Source: Bacteroidales bacterium
Lineage (GTDB): Bacteria > Bacteroidota > Bacteroidia > Bacteroidales > UBA4417
Direction: 5' to 3'
Assembly (NCBI GenBank): GCA_030654075.1
Contig: JAURYB010000079.1
Coordinates: forward strand, 1 to 64,000
DNA length: 64,000 nucleotides
Of this stretch, positions 27,473 to 36,104 are shown in pieces. The position numbers were made by a program, and so were the translations under genes. Numbering within the stretch: the stretch's first letter is position 1; every line of letters begins with the position of its first letter. The notes under the pieces were generated by a model. That model did not search any database. It was not told where the DNA came from and worked only from the letters and a program-made list of their open reading frames with translations.

Positions 27473-28240
27473 CTACCACTGCGGTTTTCTCTTTTCAAGA
27501 AATGCCTTCATGCCTTCAGTACCTTGTTTTCCAAAAAGCTGACCAAATGCCTGCGCTTCAAGTAGGCTGCCTTGGGCTAGTGAAACCTGGTAACCTTGCC
27601 TGGCCACAAATTTCACACGTTTAACGGCTTCCGGTCCTCTGGAAGCTATTACAGCAGTAATACGAAGGACTTCATCCCTAAGTAGTTCAGGTTCCGTAAC
27701 TTTCTGAACAAGTCCGATGCGCAGAGCATCTGCTGCTGTGAGCATTTCGCCTGTTGTAAGCATATAAAGTGCATCGCCCATGCCAACCAATCGTGGTAAT
27801 CGTTGCGTACCGGCGTAACCGGGAATAAGTCCCAGACTAACTTCAGGTTGCCCGAATTTAGCAGTACTTGCAGCAATCCGGAAATCACATGCAAGGGCAA
27901 GCTCAAGTCCGCCACCAAGCGCAAAACCATTAATAGCAGCTATTACCGGCACTGCTATGGTTGAAAAACTTCTGAATGTATTTTGTCCGCGCAATGAAAA
28001 AGCTTCGGCTTCCTCAGGTGTTTTATTCACCATTTCGGCAATATCGGCACCGGCAACGAATGCTTTACCCGAACCGGTTATCACGATTGCAGTTAGTTCA
28101 GGATCAGTAGCCTCGTGTGCTATAAAGTGATCCATTTCATCGAAAAAAGCCGTATTAAGTGCATTCAGGCTCTCAGGACGGTTGATCGTAACCAGCAAAA
28201 GGCTGCCACGGCGCTCAGGTTGTAATATTTTATATTCCAT
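27473..28240 (-). CDS. Enoyl-CoA hydratase/isomerase family protein
   Basis: A 255-residue crotonase. The oxyanion-hole motifs are AFVAGADIAEM (about residue 65) and NGFALGGGLELALACDFRIA (about 105). The first catalytic Glu is in FGQPEVSLGLIPGYAGTQRLPR. By eye, the position of the second catalytic Glu of classical hydratases (in rat AMEMVL) reads Tyr here (ALYMLT). That may mean altered activity, or only that my alignment is off. It is first in the thiolase/dehydrogenase/hydratase gene set (87-base gap to the dehydrogenase). Confidence 0.88.
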   Translation of the reverse strand: MEYKILQPERRGSLLLVTINRPESLNALNTAFFDEMDHFIAHEATDPELTAIVITGSGKAFVAGADIAEMVNKTPEEAEAFSLRGQNTFRSFSTIAVPVIAAINGFALGGGLELALACDFRIAASTAKFGQPEVSLGLIPGYAGTQRLPRLVGMGDALYMLTTGEMLTAADALRIGLVQKVTEPELLRDEVLRITAVIASRGPEAVKRVKFVARQGYQVSLAQGSLLEAQAFGQLFGKQGTEGMKAFLEKRKPQW

Positions 28241-28411
28241 TGATTACGTTATAAGCAGGTGAGGATTGTCCTACAAATGAAACAGAAACAAATATAAATA
28301 TATTTCGATATAAGAAACAATTCAGGAATAAGAAAGTTATTCCCTTTGTTTGCCCTTATGCTGTAATAAAAGCCATGATAAAGCAGGAATATGCAAATAA
28401 AAGTTCATAGA

Positions 28412-28567
28412 CAGGAATTACAAACTCCGCCCTGCAGAATTTAGCGCCTGGTAACAGAAATAAATTCTTATACTGGAATTACAAATTCCAAACTCCCTGG
28501 AGCGGGATTGCAAATCCCGCTCAGCGATTACAAATCCAGCTCAGCGAGCGGGATTACAAATCCAGCA
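28412..28567. repeat. GGATTACAAATCC-type short palindromic repeats
   Basis: The 378-base spacer 28241-28618 has no gene. It holds at least five variants of GGATTACAAATCC: near 28415, 28473, 28504-28520 (AGCGGGATTGCAAATCCCGCT, a perfect hairpin when the outer bases are included), 28527-28540 and 28549-28563. They are joined by the linker GCTCAGCGA. They are palindromic and irregularly spaced, unlike CRISPR repeats. Confidence 0.75.
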
Positions 28568-28618
28568 CAACTCACTCCAGGTTTTATAAACACTTTTTCC
28601 AGTTCCAGGTATATCTAT

Positions 28619-29326
28619 TTAATAGAGCCCCTTGACTCTTGGTTTTCCGGCCATAAAATCTTTCAGGTAAAATGGCTCACAATAAGCGACATCGGCGAAA
28701 TTATTATTCTGAAAATCACTCTCAGCCAACATGCAAATTGCAAAAGCGGATAGATTAATATTGTCTAGAAAAGTATAATTGTCTTTTAACTCAAAAAAAG
28801 ATTTGCACTTGGAGGCTCCATCGCCAAAATATAGTATCTCTTTGCCCGCAAATGCGTCGAAAGAATTTTCGGTAACAATGTGTGCATTTACCGGTTCAAT
28901 AACCTGAAGATTCTGATCGAAAACAGCTGTATACACTTCCATACGCCTGGCATCAAGCATAGGGACAAGTAAAAGGTTTTCAGTATCTTTTCGCTGCTGA
29001 TTATAATTCTGCAGAGCTTGCCATGCCAATGATTTCAAGGTATCAATAGCAATAAATGGCTTATCAAGGGCATAACAAAATCCTTTGGCTGAAGATACTC
29101 CAATTCTTAAGCCAGTATAGGATCCGGGGCCCATACTTACCGCTATGGCATCCAATTGTGAATAGGTTAATCCGGCTTCAGTAAATACGTCAGCAATATA
29201 AGTTGTAAGCGCGCCTGAATGATCCCTGGCACCAACCGATTCGCGGATAGCCAGCAGTTTCCCATCCCTGACCAGCGCAACCGAACAAATGGAAGTTGCC
29301 GTTTCGATACCTAAAATTAAGGACAT
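28619..29326 (-). CDS. tsaB: tRNA threonylcarbamoyladenosine synthesis protein TsaB
   Basis: A 235-residue actin-like ATPase-fold protein that scaffolds TsaD and TsaE in making t6A37 on ANN-decoding tRNAs. Signature sequences are LILGIETATSICSVAL at the N-terminus, the HSGALTTYI region and MGPGSYTGLRIGVSSAKGFCYAL. It lies downstream of the HlyD gene on the same strand, but a strong hairpin between them suggests separate transcripts. Confidence 0.95.
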   Translation of the reverse strand: MSLILGIETATSICSVALVRDGKLLAIRESVGARDHSGALTTYIADVFTEAGLTYSQLDAIAVSMGPGSYTGLRIGVSSAKGFCYALDKPFIAIDTLKSLAWQALQNYNQQRKDTENLLLVPMLDARRMEVYTAVFDQNLQVIEPVNAHIVTENSFDAFAGKEILYFGDGASKCKSFFELKDNYTFLDNINLSAFAICMLAESDFQNNNFADVAYCEPFYLKDFMAGKPRVKGLY

Positions 29327-29371
29327 GAGTGAAGTGTTAAATTGGCTGCAAATTTACAACCTTGTTAAATA

Positions 29372-29397
29372 AGAAAGGCCCGTTCCCGGGCCTTTCT
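29372..29397 (-). terminator. Terminator hairpin between hlyD-like gene and tsaB
   Basis: AGAAAGGCCCG pairs with CGGGCCTTTCT around a 4-base loop. It lies 18 bases past the HlyD-family stop. The T run after it on the minus strand is weak (TATTTAA), so it may be bidirectional or only partly efficient. Confidence 0.65.
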
Positions 29398-29415
29398 CTA
29401 AAAATATAGTATTTC

Positions 29416-30780
29416 CTATTTTTTCTCGTCTGTGTACAAATCCTTAGGGTCAACCTTTGTAACCTTATCACCGTCCTTCAGCTTTTTGGAAACAGCGCGG
29501 TAAGGAGCTGTAATAATCTCTTGCCCATCCTTCAATCCTTCTGTAATCTGGATATATGTATTATCCTGGATTCCTGTTTTTACTTTCAGCATTTTCGTAA
29601 CGCCTTTGTCGTACAGGAAAACATATTCCTGAACCACTTCTGCTTTCTTTTTTACATTTTCATCACCTTGTTGTGCCTGGTCGTTTTCTTCCACTTTAGG
29701 TGCCGCTTTGGTAGTATCCGCCCTTGTTGTTACCGCCTGAATAGGAAGTGTCAGAACATTTTCAACACTTTCGGTCCTGATATCAACGGTAGCCGACATA
29801 CCCGGACGGAATGGAGAATCATTAGGTTTATCCACAGCAATTAAATCTTTATAGGAGGATGGAAGTATACGGATTTTCACATCAAAATTAGTAACCTGGT
29901 CGGCACTAACTCCAACTGTATTTGCCGAAGTACTTATTTCGGTAACTATGCCTTTAAACTTGCGGTTTTGGTAGGCGTCAACTTCCACTAAGGCAGTATC
30001 ATTAAGCGTAACGCGAACAATGTCGTTTTCGTTAACACTTACTTTTACTTCCATAGTCTGAAGGTTTGCAATACGCAATATTTCGGTACCTGATCCGAAT
30101 TGTGAAGCACCGGCAACGCGTTCGCCTTTTTCGAGGTTGAGTTTCGATATTGTCCCTCCTACAGGGGCATAAATAGAAGTCTTGGATAGATTTTCTTTCG
30201 ATTCCTTCACACCAGCTTCGGCATTTTTAACATTAAAAGCAGCTGCCTTTATACTTTGTTCGGCTGCCTCAACCTGGGCCTGGGCCACGTCGAAATTAGC
30301 TTTTGATGTTTCATATTCGGCATCGGAAATTGCTTTCTGGTTATGCAGTTTGTCATTACGTTCGAATGAACTTTTTGCGTTGATAAATTGTGAATTTATC
30401 TGCGCAAGCTGAGCTTTCGAATTGGCCAGGTTAGCCTGCGATGTATTAAGTGCCGCAATAGTACGATCGTAATTTGATAAGTATATTTCAGGGTTTATTT
30501 TTGCTAGCAATTGACCTGATTTAACCAGATCTCCTTCTTTTATATAAAGTTCAATAATTTCTCCAGATACATCGGGAGAAAGCTTGACTTCACTTTCAGG
30601 GGCGATTTTTCCGTTAGCCGAAACCACTTCCACAATTGTGCGTTTGGTAACTTTCTCGGTTGCCACTTTTGTTTCATCGGGTTTACCGATCAGCCCCTTT
30701 TTCTTGGCAATAATACCACCGATAAGAGCAACAGCAACAAAAATAATTAGTATCCAGATAATTCTTTTCTTTGTAAACAT
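29416..30780 (-). CDS. Efflux periplasmic adaptor (HlyD/MFP family)
   Basis: A 454-residue adaptor with a single N-terminal membrane anchor (IIWILIIFVAVALIGGIIAKK). A biotinyl-lipoyl-like half motif follows (SPDVSGEIIELYIKEGDLVKSGQLLAKINP). A long helical hairpin (about 100-200, Ala/Gln/Asn-rich) and the returning half YAPVGGTISKLNLEKGERVAG come next, then beta-barrel and membrane-proximal domains. It would bridge an inner-membrane pump to the TolC-like channel encoded 63 bases upstream. No MacAB-type ABC or RND pump gene follows; tsaB is next, so the pump must be encoded elsewhere. Confidence 0.92.
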   Translation of the reverse strand: MFTKKRIIWILIIFVAVALIGGIIAKKKGLIGKPDETKVATEKVTKRTIVEVVSANGKIAPESEVKLSPDVSGEIIELYIKEGDLVKSGQLLAKINPEIYLSNYDRTIAALNTSQANLANSKAQLAQINSQFINAKSSFERNDKLHNQKAISDAEYETSKANFDVAQAQVEAAEQSIKAAAFNVKNAEAGVKESKENLSKTSIYAPVGGTISKLNLEKGERVAGASQFGSGTEILRIANLQTMEVKVSVNENDIVRVTLNDTALVEVDAYQNRKFKGIVTEISTSANTVGVSADQVTNFDVKIRILPSSYKDLIAVDKPNDSPFRPGMSATVDIRTESVENVLTLPIQAVTTRADTTKAAPKVEENDQAQQGDENVKKKAEVVQEYVFLYDKGVTKMLKVKTGIQDNTYIQITEGLKDGQEIITAPYRAVSKKLKDGDKVTKVDPKDLYTDEKK

Positions 30781-30843
30781 TGTTGATATGGATTAATTTA
30801 TGATTCGGTTTCTTGTTTGTCAGTATATTTAAATAATGAGCTT

Positions 30844-32199
30844 TTATTTCCGTTTGAGTGATAAAGGTTTACCCATGTAGAAATCAAGCACCGTACTCTT
30901 GAAAATGAATTCAAATTTGGCGTTCAGCTGGTCGGATTCCGCTTTTGCAAGGTCTTTCTTTGAGTTATTATAATCTACAGAGTTTAATGTTCCTACATTA
31001 AATTTCTGATCGGCATACCTGAAGGACTCACGTGCGGCATTAACACCAATGGTAGATGCATTATAATTATTCAGAGCAGCTTTGGCATCGGCATATGCCT
31101 GTTCAATAGTTTTACGAAGCTGAAGTTTGCTGAGTTCAAGGTTATATTGAGAATTTTCAACATTTATTTTAGCGCGGCTGATAGCCGTACGCGTTGCCCA
31201 TCCGTTAAAAATAGGCACATTCAGATTGAGTGAAATAGAGCGGTTGAAATTGTCTTTTACCTGATCGGCAAAAGGTTTTGTATTATACGAGTAGTTAATT
31301 GTATCGAGTATTTTGTTGGCTCCCGAAAAACCTGTTCCCAATGAACCCTGTAATGTAAGCGTGGGCGATTGACCACCTTGTGCCATTGATAAGCCGATTT
31401 CGGAACTTTTAACTCTTGACTCGGCACTTTTGATAACAGGCTGAGTTTCCAGTGCGAAACCATAAATTTGTTCCGCAGAAGTTGCAAGGCTTGGTTGTAA
31501 TGCCATTTCCAGGTCGGGTGTTTCAATTTCAAAGCCTTGGGTTGTAGGCAAATCCAGCATCTGAACCAGTGTAAGATATGCAATATCCAGGTTATTCAGG
31601 GCACTTACAACCTGTGAATTATCCAATGCACGCTGAGCTTCGAGGGTATAAAAATCACCCTGAGCCAATGATCCGGCATCAACAAGTATTTTCAACCTTT
31701 TCGACTGCAATTCAGTTGCATTAAGCTGATTTTGGGTGGTTTTAACCAATTCTTTGTAATAGAGTATCTGCAGATATCCTGTCGCTATATTAAGCGACAT
31801 ATCATCCATGAATTTATCCGTGTCAAAATGAGTAGCTTCCAGGTCTTTCTTGCGTTGTTTAATCTGGTTTAGCTTCTGGAGACCGCCAAAGAGTGTCACC
31901 GTTGATCCCAGATAAAAGTTATCAGTTTGCACCCTGTTGGTTGCAAATTGATTTGTATATCGGTCGACAGTCTGGCCAAAATTATATCCATGGCTGGCCC
32001 CACCGTTTACTGAAGGAAGGAGACTTAGTTTATCCTGTTGCAACAAAGCCTGCTCATTTTCAACCTGCAGAAGCTGTTGTTTTACCTGGATATTATTGGT
32101 GAGCGCGTATTCAACACATTTTTCAAGTGTCCAAACTTCCTGTGCTTTAAGAGAGGTTATTAGCACAAGGGAACAAATTATTAAAAAATATTTTCTCAT
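30844..32199 (-). CDS. TolC-family outer-membrane efflux protein
   Basis: A 451-residue OEP/TolC protein with signal peptide MRKYFLIICSLVLITSLKAQ. The sequence starts with EVWTLEKCVEYALTNNIQVKQ and has the duplicated helical pattern of the family, including LNLNVPIFNGWATRTAISRAKINVE before the second helical barrel segment. It forms a trimeric outer-membrane channel. It is the first gene of the operon with the HlyD adaptor. A minus-strand TAACTTTG -7-like box lies at 32258-32265, in the divergent spacer shared with the aminopeptidase gene. Confidence 0.93.
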   Translation of the reverse strand: MRKYFLIICSLVLITSLKAQEVWTLEKCVEYALTNNIQVKQQLLQVENEQALLQQDKLSLLPSVNGGASHGYNFGQTVDRYTNQFATNRVQTDNFYLGSTVTLFGGLQKLNQIKQRKKDLEATHFDTDKFMDDMSLNIATGYLQILYYKELVKTTQNQLNATELQSKRLKILVDAGSLAQGDFYTLEAQRALDNSQVVSALNNLDIAYLTLVQMLDLPTTQGFEIETPDLEMALQPSLATSAEQIYGFALETQPVIKSAESRVKSSEIGLSMAQGGQSPTLTLQGSLGTGFSGANKILDTINYSYNTKPFADQVKDNFNRSISLNLNVPIFNGWATRTAISRAKINVENSQYNLELSKLQLRKTIEQAYADAKAALNNYNASTIGVNAARESFRYADQKFNVGTLNSVDYNNSKKDLAKAESDQLNAKFEFIFKSTVLDFYMGKPLSLKRK

Positions 32200-32286
32200 G
32201 GAAAACAGCTTATAGTTCCTAATTTTAGTTAGCGTATATATTATTGAATTAATTTTACAAAGTTATTGTAACTATCATATAAACAT

Positions 32287-34380
32287 ATGACAAAACCATT
32301 TTTAATTGCATTTTTAACAATATTTTTTCTATTAAACAGCCGAAACACCATTTTTGCTCAATCCTCTTTAAAAGAAAATCGTAAAACCGTATTGTACAGC
32401 GATACTATAGAAGCAATTCACTATGGTATTCATCTAACAGATATCAATCTGACGAATAAAACAATACAAGGTTACACCGAAGTACTACTTGTTTCCAAAA
32501 CCAGGAAGCTTTCAGCCATTAAACTTGAGCTTGCCAACCTGGCTGTTGATTCGGTGTTCATTAATGCTGTCAAGATTAAAGTTTTCAGTCATTCCACCAA
32601 TAAACTCACAATTAAACTTAAATCGCCAATAAATACCGGCGATACTATCCTGGCTGTTATTTATTATCATGGAAAACCTTTTATAGATCCAAGCGGATGG
32701 GGCGGATTTCATTTTTCGGGAGATTACGCGCTTAATCTGGGTGTAGGTTTTGATGCCATTCCTCACAACCTGGGAAAAGCCTGGTTCCCGTGCATTGATG
32801 ATTTTCACGACAGGGCTTTATATGATGTATATCTCACAGTTGCAAATGATAAAAAAGCTATAAGCGGAGGTACTTTGATTGATGTTACCAATCATGGCAA
32901 CAATACCTCCACCTGGCACTGGAAAACGAAATATAGTTTACCAACTTATCTTATTTCGGCTACAACAGGTAAATACGAATTAAAAACAGATACCTATGAC
33001 GGCCAGCAAGCTTCGGTTCCGATAACCTATTATTGCAAACCCGCTGATACCGCACACGTACCTGGAACATTTATCAATTTAAAAAAAATCCTCCGGGTTT
33101 TTGAAGATAATTTCGGGCCATATCCCTTTGAACGGATTGGATATACCGGCACACCCAAAGGCCTGGGTGCCATGGAACATGCTTCAAATATAAGTTATCC
33201 TTTTTATGGATGGAGCGGAAGTACTGATAACGAATGGTGGTATGCCCACGAACTTTCACATATGTGGTTTGGGGATCAAGTTACCTGCGCTTCGGCCGAA
33301 GACATGTGGCTTAACGAAGGCTGGGCCGTTTGGTGTGAATCACTGTATCGTGAAGGAATTTACGGGAAACAAGCATACAAGGACAATATGCGCTCTAAAC
33401 TAAAGGATGTGCTGCAAACGACCTCAATAACAGATGGTGGTTATTTCGCTCTATATGGAATCCCTCCAACAATTACTTATGGAAGCACGGTTTATCAGAA
33501 AGGGGGACAAGTTGTTCATACTCTTCGCGGATATATCGGAGATAGCCTGTTTTTCGGGGGCATAAATGCTTACCTTCAAAAATATGCTTACAATTATGCT
33601 TCTACTTATGATCTGCGCAATTTTCTTTCATCCTATACCAAAATTGATTTGCTCCCTTTTTTCGACGCTTGGGTATTTGCGCCGGGATTCCCTCATTTCT
33701 CTGTTGATTCATCGGTTACAGTTAAATCAGGAAACGGATATGATGTTCAGGTTTTCATACGCCAGAAACTTAAAGGAGCAACTCAATATGCTAATGCAAA
33801 TCACCTGGAAATAACATTTATGGATAGCTCCTGGCACAAAATTACGGATACAATTGTATTTTCGGGTGCAGGGGGAAATAAAACCTTTCATCTTCCATTT
33901 TCCCCAACTATAGTGATGGCCGATATGGATGAAAAGATTTCGGATGCTACAACCGATGAATTTAAAGTTATAAAAAGCACCGGTGAATATGATTACAAGC
34001 AAACCTTTTGCAAACTCCAGGTAGAAAAGATAGCTGATTCGGCCTTTGTCCGTATTACACATAACTGGGTAGCTCCCGACAGTATGAAGGTGCTAATACC
34101 TGGAATCCGAATTTCAGACACACGATACTGGACAGTAGAAGGGATATTTCCCACCGGATTCAAAGCAAAGGGAGAATTTATATACAAAGCATCTGAAAAT
34201 CTTGACAAAACGCTACTGACTGATCCGAAAGATTCGATTTTAATGCTTTATCGGACCGGCGCAGGAAGTGCCTGGGAAAAAACACATTTTATCCGCAAGG
34301 GTTCCTTGACCGAAGGTACCATCACAGTTGATAACCTGCAGAAAGGTGAATATACTTTGGGTGTTTTGAATTCAAAATAA
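32287..34380 (+). CDS. Secreted M1-family zinc metallopeptidase
   Basis: A 697-residue aminopeptidase with signal peptide MTKPFLIAFLTIFFLLNSRNTIFAQ. The substrate-binding loop is GLGAMEHAS. The zinc site is HELSH at residues 321-325, with the third ligand Glu344 in WLNEG (the HEXXH-x18-E spacing of clan MA, M1). The usual N-terminal beta domain precedes it, and the C-terminal part is beta-rich without an obvious T9SS sorting domain. It would trim N-terminal residues from peptides in the periplasm or outside the cell. The gene is divergent from tolC. Confidence 0.93.
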   Translation: MTKPFLIAFLTIFFLLNSRNTIFAQSSLKENRKTVLYSDTIEAIHYGIHLTDINLTNKTIQGYTEVLLVSKTRKLSAIKLELANLAVDSVFINAVKIKVFSHSTNKLTIKLKSPINTGDTILAVIYYHGKPFIDPSGWGGFHFSGDYALNLGVGFDAIPHNLGKAWFPCIDDFHDRALYDVYLTVANDKKAISGGTLIDVTNHGNNTSTWHWKTKYSLPTYLISATTGKYELKTDTYDGQQASVPITYYCKPADTAHVPGTFINLKKILRVFEDNFGPYPFERIGYTGTPKGLGAMEHASNISYPFYGWSGSTDNEWWYAHELSHMWFGDQVTCASAEDMWLNEGWAVWCESLYREGIYGKQAYKDNMRSKLKDVLQTTSITDGGYFALYGIPPTITYGSTVYQKGGQVVHTLRGYIGDSLFFGGINAYLQKYAYNYASTYDLRNFLSSYTKIDLLPFFDAWVFAPGFPHFSVDSSVTVKSGNGYDVQVFIRQKLKGATQYANANHLEITFMDSSWHKITDTIVFSGAGGNKTFHLPFSPTIVMADMDEKISDATTDEFKVIKSTGEYDYKQTFCKLQVEKIADSAFVRITHNWVAPDSMKVLIPGIRISDTRYWTVEGIFPTGFKAKGEFIYKASENLDKTLLTDPKDSILMLYRTGAGSAWEKTHFIRKGSLTEGTITVDNLQKGEYTLGVLNSK

Positions 34381-34484
34381 ATGGATAAAAAATAAGATCG
34401 CAATTCAAAAACTTAATCGCATAAACAATTGTTTTGGAATATTTTATATTACTCAGAATTGTACCTCTCTAACTGCAAACAATA

Positions 34485-35165
34485 ATGATAGAACAGTATT
34501 TTGCTGAACTCCAAACCACTTTTGAGAAGCATGCAAATCCTGCCACTGCAGCCGGGGCCAGAGCTTATATGCGTAATCTCTCAGAATACTACGGACTGAC
34601 ATCGCCCTTGCGTAGGAAACTGACCAAAGAATTTATAGCAAAATCCGGGTATCCGCCCTACGAACAACTGGAGGAAATGGTCCGCTTTGCATGGGAACAA
34701 CCACAGAGGGAATGGCAGTATGTTGCTATGGAAATTGTGGAAAAATCCGTTAAAAAAGCAGATCAAAGCCTTCTCGATCTGGCTGAATGGATGATAACAA
34801 ACAAATCGTGGTGGGATTCAGTTGATTTTATAGCTCCGAATATTGCGGGTGTTTTGTTTAAGCGTTACCCGGAAATCAAAATGCAGTATATTGAAAAGTG
34901 GATGCAATCTGAAAACCTTTGGTTGCAACGTTCTTGCCTTTTACACCAGTTGCGCGATACTAAAACTACTGACAGAGCCTTGCTTTTCAACCTTTGCGAA
35001 CGCCTGTCCGATCATCCTGATTTCTTTATCCGTAAAGCCATTGGCTGGTCGCTGAGGCAATATTCAAAAGTATTTCCCGAAGCCGTTATTGATTTTGTAA
35101 ACAGCCATAAGCTAAGTAACCTGAGCAGGAAAGAGGCACTAAAAGTGATCACTAGGAATGGTTAA
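34485..35165 (+). CDS. DNA alkylation repair protein, AlkD-like glycosylase
   Basis: A 226-residue protein of HEAT-like helical repeats typical of the AlkC/AlkD family, which excises positively charged N3- and N7-alkylated purines. The region MITNKSWWDSVDFIAPNIAG matches the AlkD active site, with the Trp and catalytic Asp. FFIRKAIGWSLRQYSK near the C-terminus matches the second DNA-contacting segment. It stands alone between the M1 peptidase gene and the convergent response regulator gene. Confidence 0.92.
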   Translation: MIEQYFAELQTTFEKHANPATAAGARAYMRNLSEYYGLTSPLRRKLTKEFIAKSGYPPYEQLEEMVRFAWEQPQREWQYVAMEIVEKSVKKADQSLLDLAEWMITNKSWWDSVDFIAPNIAGVLFKRYPEIKMQYIEKWMQSENLWLQRSCLLHQLRDTKTTDRALLFNLCERLSDHPDFFIRKAIGWSLRQYSKVFPEAVIDFVNSHKLSNLSRKEALKVITRNG

Positions 35166-35203
35166 GTTTGCTTGCCGGAAGATATAGTTAAAATGGGACA
35201 ATT

Positions 35204-35330
35204 TGTTAAATTCCAATCTCAAATTCCAAATAGACAATACTGGTAAGTTTCTAAACAACTTTTACCTATATTTTATTCCGGGAATTTAATTCTTGGTACC
35301 TTGTTGCTTGGAATTTGGAATTTGAATATT
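35204..35330. repeat. AAATTCCAAATTCCAA-type inverted repeat
   Basis: The spacer between the AlkD-like gene and the convergent response regulator carries AAATTCCAATCTCAAATTCCAAAT at one end and its near complement (TTGGAATTTGGAATTTGAAT) at the other. The second arm runs right up to the regulator's stop codon. It resembles a dispersed repeat and may also act as a bidirectional terminator. Confidence 0.6.
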
Positions 35331-36038
35331 TTAGGCTGGATTCTCGGTAACCAGTTTAAATCCAATACCATGTACGTTAATCAGTTCCACCGAAGTATCT
35401 TCTTTCAGATATTTGCGGATTTTGGCTATATAAACATCCATACTCCTGGCATTGAAATAACTATCGTTTTGCCAGATCCGATTCAGCGCAAAGCTACGGT
35501 CGACAACCTGGTTCACATGCTCACATAATATTTTAAGCAACTCTGCTTCTTTACTTGTGAGTTTCTGATCTTCACCATTCAGATGAAGGTTCTGATGGTT
35601 ATAATCGAAAACGAAATTACCCAACGTAAAAGTTCCCTTATCCGTTTTACCATCAGTTACTTTAGCCGATCGTCTCAGAATGGCTTCGATACGGGCCAGA
35701 AGTTCTTCCATGCTGAATGGTTTGGTAAGATAATCGTCGCCTCCTGCCTGGAAGCCTTTCAGTTTATCATCTTCGAGCGATTTGGCAGTCAGAAACAGGA
35801 TCGGGATCTGGGTATCTACTTTACGGATATCCTTAGCCAGTGTAAATCCATCCTTAATGGGCATCATTACATCCACAACACAAAAATCAAAGGATTCCTT
35901 GCTGAAAACATCGAGTGCTTCCTGTCCGTTAATACAAAGCCTGGGGGCATATCCCTTGGCTTCGAGGTAAGTGCGCAGAATAGTGCCAAGATTACGGTCG
36001 TCTTCGGCAAGCAGGATCTTTATTTTTTCGTTTTCCAT
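35331..36038 (-). CDS. rprY: OmpR-family response regulator, RprY-like
   Basis: A 235-residue regulator. The receiver domain has the acidic pair ED-D at 12-14, the phosphoacceptor Asp56 in FCVVDVMMP, the Thr/Ser position in ILFLTAKS and Lys in YLTKPFS. A winged-helix DNA-binding domain follows, with LTSKEAELLKILCEH, RSMDVYIAKIRKYL and NVHGIGFKL. The gene lies downstream of its kinase (66-base gap). The pair resembles RprX/RprY of Bacteroides and Porphyromonas; the gene name is a by-eye assignment. The three small RNA copies start beyond the kinase gene and could be targets, which is inference only. Confidence 0.9.
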   Translation of the reverse strand: MENEKIKILLAEDDRNLGTILRTYLEAKGYAPRLCINGQEALDVFSKESFDFCVVDVMMPIKDGFTLAKDIRKVDTQIPILFLTAKSLEDDKLKGFQAGGDDYLTKPFSMEELLARIEAILRRSAKVTDGKTDKGTFTLGNFVFDYNHQNLHLNGEDQKLTSKEAELLKILCEHVNQVVDRSFALNRIWQNDSYFNARSMDVYIAKIRKYLKEDTSVELINVHGIGFKLVTENPA

Positions 36039-36104
36039 ATTCGGTATTATTAACGTGTTAATTACCTGTATATTATTGGATTGTGTATTTTATTCTAAGT
36101 AATT

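Noticed and set aside
28412-28567. CRISPR array
   Set aside because: Repeats are short, palindromic, degenerate and irregularly spaced, with no cas genes and no spacer-like unique segments of even length.
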